From the NCBI GenBank assembly GCA_902491515.1, contig CABUIC010000013.1, positions 4,203 through 68,202 on the forward strand: a stretch of DNA of 64,000 bases, written 5' to 3'. The notes below the pieces were generated by a model that was not told the DNA's origin, did no database searches, and worked only from the letters and a program-made list of their open reading frames with translations. The stretch's first letter is position 1. Every line of letters starts with the position of its first letter. The position numbers and the translations under genes were made by a program. The DNA is from an uncultured Porphyromonadaceae bacterium (lineage in GTDB: Bacteria > Bacteroidota > Bacteroidia > Bacteroidales > Muribaculaceae). Below, one piece after another: positions 63,150 through 64,000 of this stretch.

Positions 63150-63932
63150 TCAAATAAACTTGTCCGTGATAGCCGCGTGGATGTAGTCGAAAGTCGTGAG
63201 GATTTCCACTTCGTCGTTGATGATGGCGATGGTGTGCTCGTAGTGGGCGGAGGGCTTGTGGTCGCGCGTGGAGCATTCCCAGCCGTTGCGGGCGATGACC
63301 ACGTTGCGGGAGCCCATGTTGACCATCGGCTCGATGCAGATGCACATGCCGTTGCGGATTACGGGACCGATTCCGCGGCGCCCGTAGTTGGGCACTTCGG
63401 GCTCCTCGTGCATGGAGCGTCCGATGCCGTGGCCGCACATCTCGCGGACTATGGAGTAGTTGCGGCGCTCGCAGTAGGTCTGGACGGCGTTGGCGATGTC
63501 GCCTATGCGTCCGCCTACGCGGCAGGCCCGGATGCCTTCGTAGAGCGATTCCTTTGTCGTGCGGCAGAGGGCGAGCGTTTCGGGGCTGATTTCGCCGACG
63601 GCGAATGTGTAGCAGCTGTCGCCCATGAATCCGTCTTTCTCGACAACGGTGTCGAAGCCTACGATGTCGCCGTCGCGGAGCTCGTAGTCGGAGGGGAAAC
63701 CGTGGACGATAGTATCGTTGACTTCGACGCAGAGCGTCCCGGGAAAACCGTGGTATCCGAGGCAGGCGGGCTTGCCCCCGTTGTCGCGCATGAATTCGCA
63801 GGCAATGGTGTCGATCCGCCTTGTGGACACTCCGGGCTGCACCCACTTGGCGACTTCGCCGAGTGTCTGCGAGACGAGAGTCGTCGCTGCGCGCATCCTC
63901 TCGATTTCCTCCGGTGTCTTCAGATAAATCAT
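63150..63932 (-). CDS. map: Type I methionine aminopeptidase
   Basis: The 260-residue enzyme removes N-terminal Met. Metal ligands are visible in [35 protein letters not shown] and [12 protein letters not shown], followed by the late Glu in AHYEHTIAI. It lies 20 bases upstream of infA. The expected secY would lie beyond the right edge; the last 68 bases hold only a GCGCTCCC/GGGAGCGC hairpin. Confidence 0.98.
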   Translation of the reverse strand: MIYLKTPEEIERMRAATTLVSQTLGEVAKWVQPGVSTRRIDTIACEFMRDNGGKPACLGYHGFPGTLCVEVNDTIVHGFPSDYELRDGDIVGFDTVVEKDGFMGDSCYTFAVGEISPETLALCRTTKESLYEGIRACRVGGRIGDIANAVQTYCERRNYSIVREMCGHGIGRSMHEEPEVPNYGRRGIGPVIRNGMCICIEPMVNMGSRNVVIARNGWECSTRDHKPSAHYEHTIAIINDEVEILTTFDYIHAAITDKFI

Positions 63933-64000
63933 CTTTCTTTCGATCTGTTTCTGTTTCGTTGTGGCGCTCCCGCGGGGGAGCGCATGCCGGCGGTGCCGGG

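Noticed and set aside
1..64000. tRNA or rRNA genes
   Set aside because: Reading through the intergenic stretches I found no cloverleaf or conserved T-loop; tRNAscan-SE would be decisive.

Overview
The window is a chromosomal segment of a GC-rich member of the Bacteroidales, most likely a gut lineage such as Muribaculaceae. The order rests on several signs: Bacteroidetes promoters (TTTG, 19-21 bases, TAnnTTTG) in front of many genes; starch-degrading GH13 and GH97 enzymes; DUF3244, DUF3078 and DUF5715 proteins; a TonB-dependent-receptor-like barrel; AsmA-like and OmpA/TPR lipoproteins; and a Bacteroidetes-type Ald paralogue. The family is an inference. I see no tRNA, rRNA, CRISPR array, prophage or transposase gene.

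Layout. 1-3325 (+): the end of a GH13 amylase-family gene and a GH97 alpha-glucosidase, closed by a terminator. 3510-10949 (+): a DUF5715 lipoprotein, a large AsmA-like protein, a HAD phosphatase, aroB and an orphan histidine kinase. 11001-17367 (+): a membrane TPR/HTH regulator followed by a protease and inhibitor locus (DUF3244 protein, C10 cysteine peptidase, two tandem lipoprotein serpins). 17658-23733 (-): a small membrane protein, a MATE transporter, a Bax-inhibitor-1 protein, argS, mannose-1-phosphate guanylyltransferase and an ECF sigma factor. 24130-25236 (+): alanine dehydrogenase. 25652-34299 (-): an OmpA-like/TPR lipoprotein, a secreted unknown, RNase H, a degenerate Ald paralogue, aroK, mscL, an EEP-family protein and two rhomboids. 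34421 (+): a small unknown. 34805-39353 (-): a multidomain alpha-amylase and malate dehydrogenase. 39549-45186 (+): a secreted unknown, phoH, purC, ubiE/menG, a DUF3078 protein and two secreted unknowns. 45277-46875 (-): a GadC-like antiporter. 47542-53925 (+): a CbbX/SpoVK-like AAA ATPase with an acidic linker, a second TPR/HTH regulator and an outer-membrane barrel. 54028-59067 (-): a three-gene operon of two exported coiled-coil/TPR proteins and a membrane-anchored TIR protein. 59374-63932 (-): the end of the ribosomal alpha operon, from map and infA to rpoA and rplQ.

The most unusual parts are three. The TIR operon looks like an envelope sensor coupled to a cytoplasmic TIR domain that keeps the Glu position used by TIR NADases. 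The C10/serpin/DUF3244 cluster looks like a secreted protease with its own set of inhibitors. Two interspersed repeat families occur, one of them REPIN-like (two inverted palindromes around a conserved spacer). Three genes (11001, 13402 and the one starting at 59067) have a GC-rich 5' part and an AT-rich 3' part, which suggests replacement of the functional 3' module.
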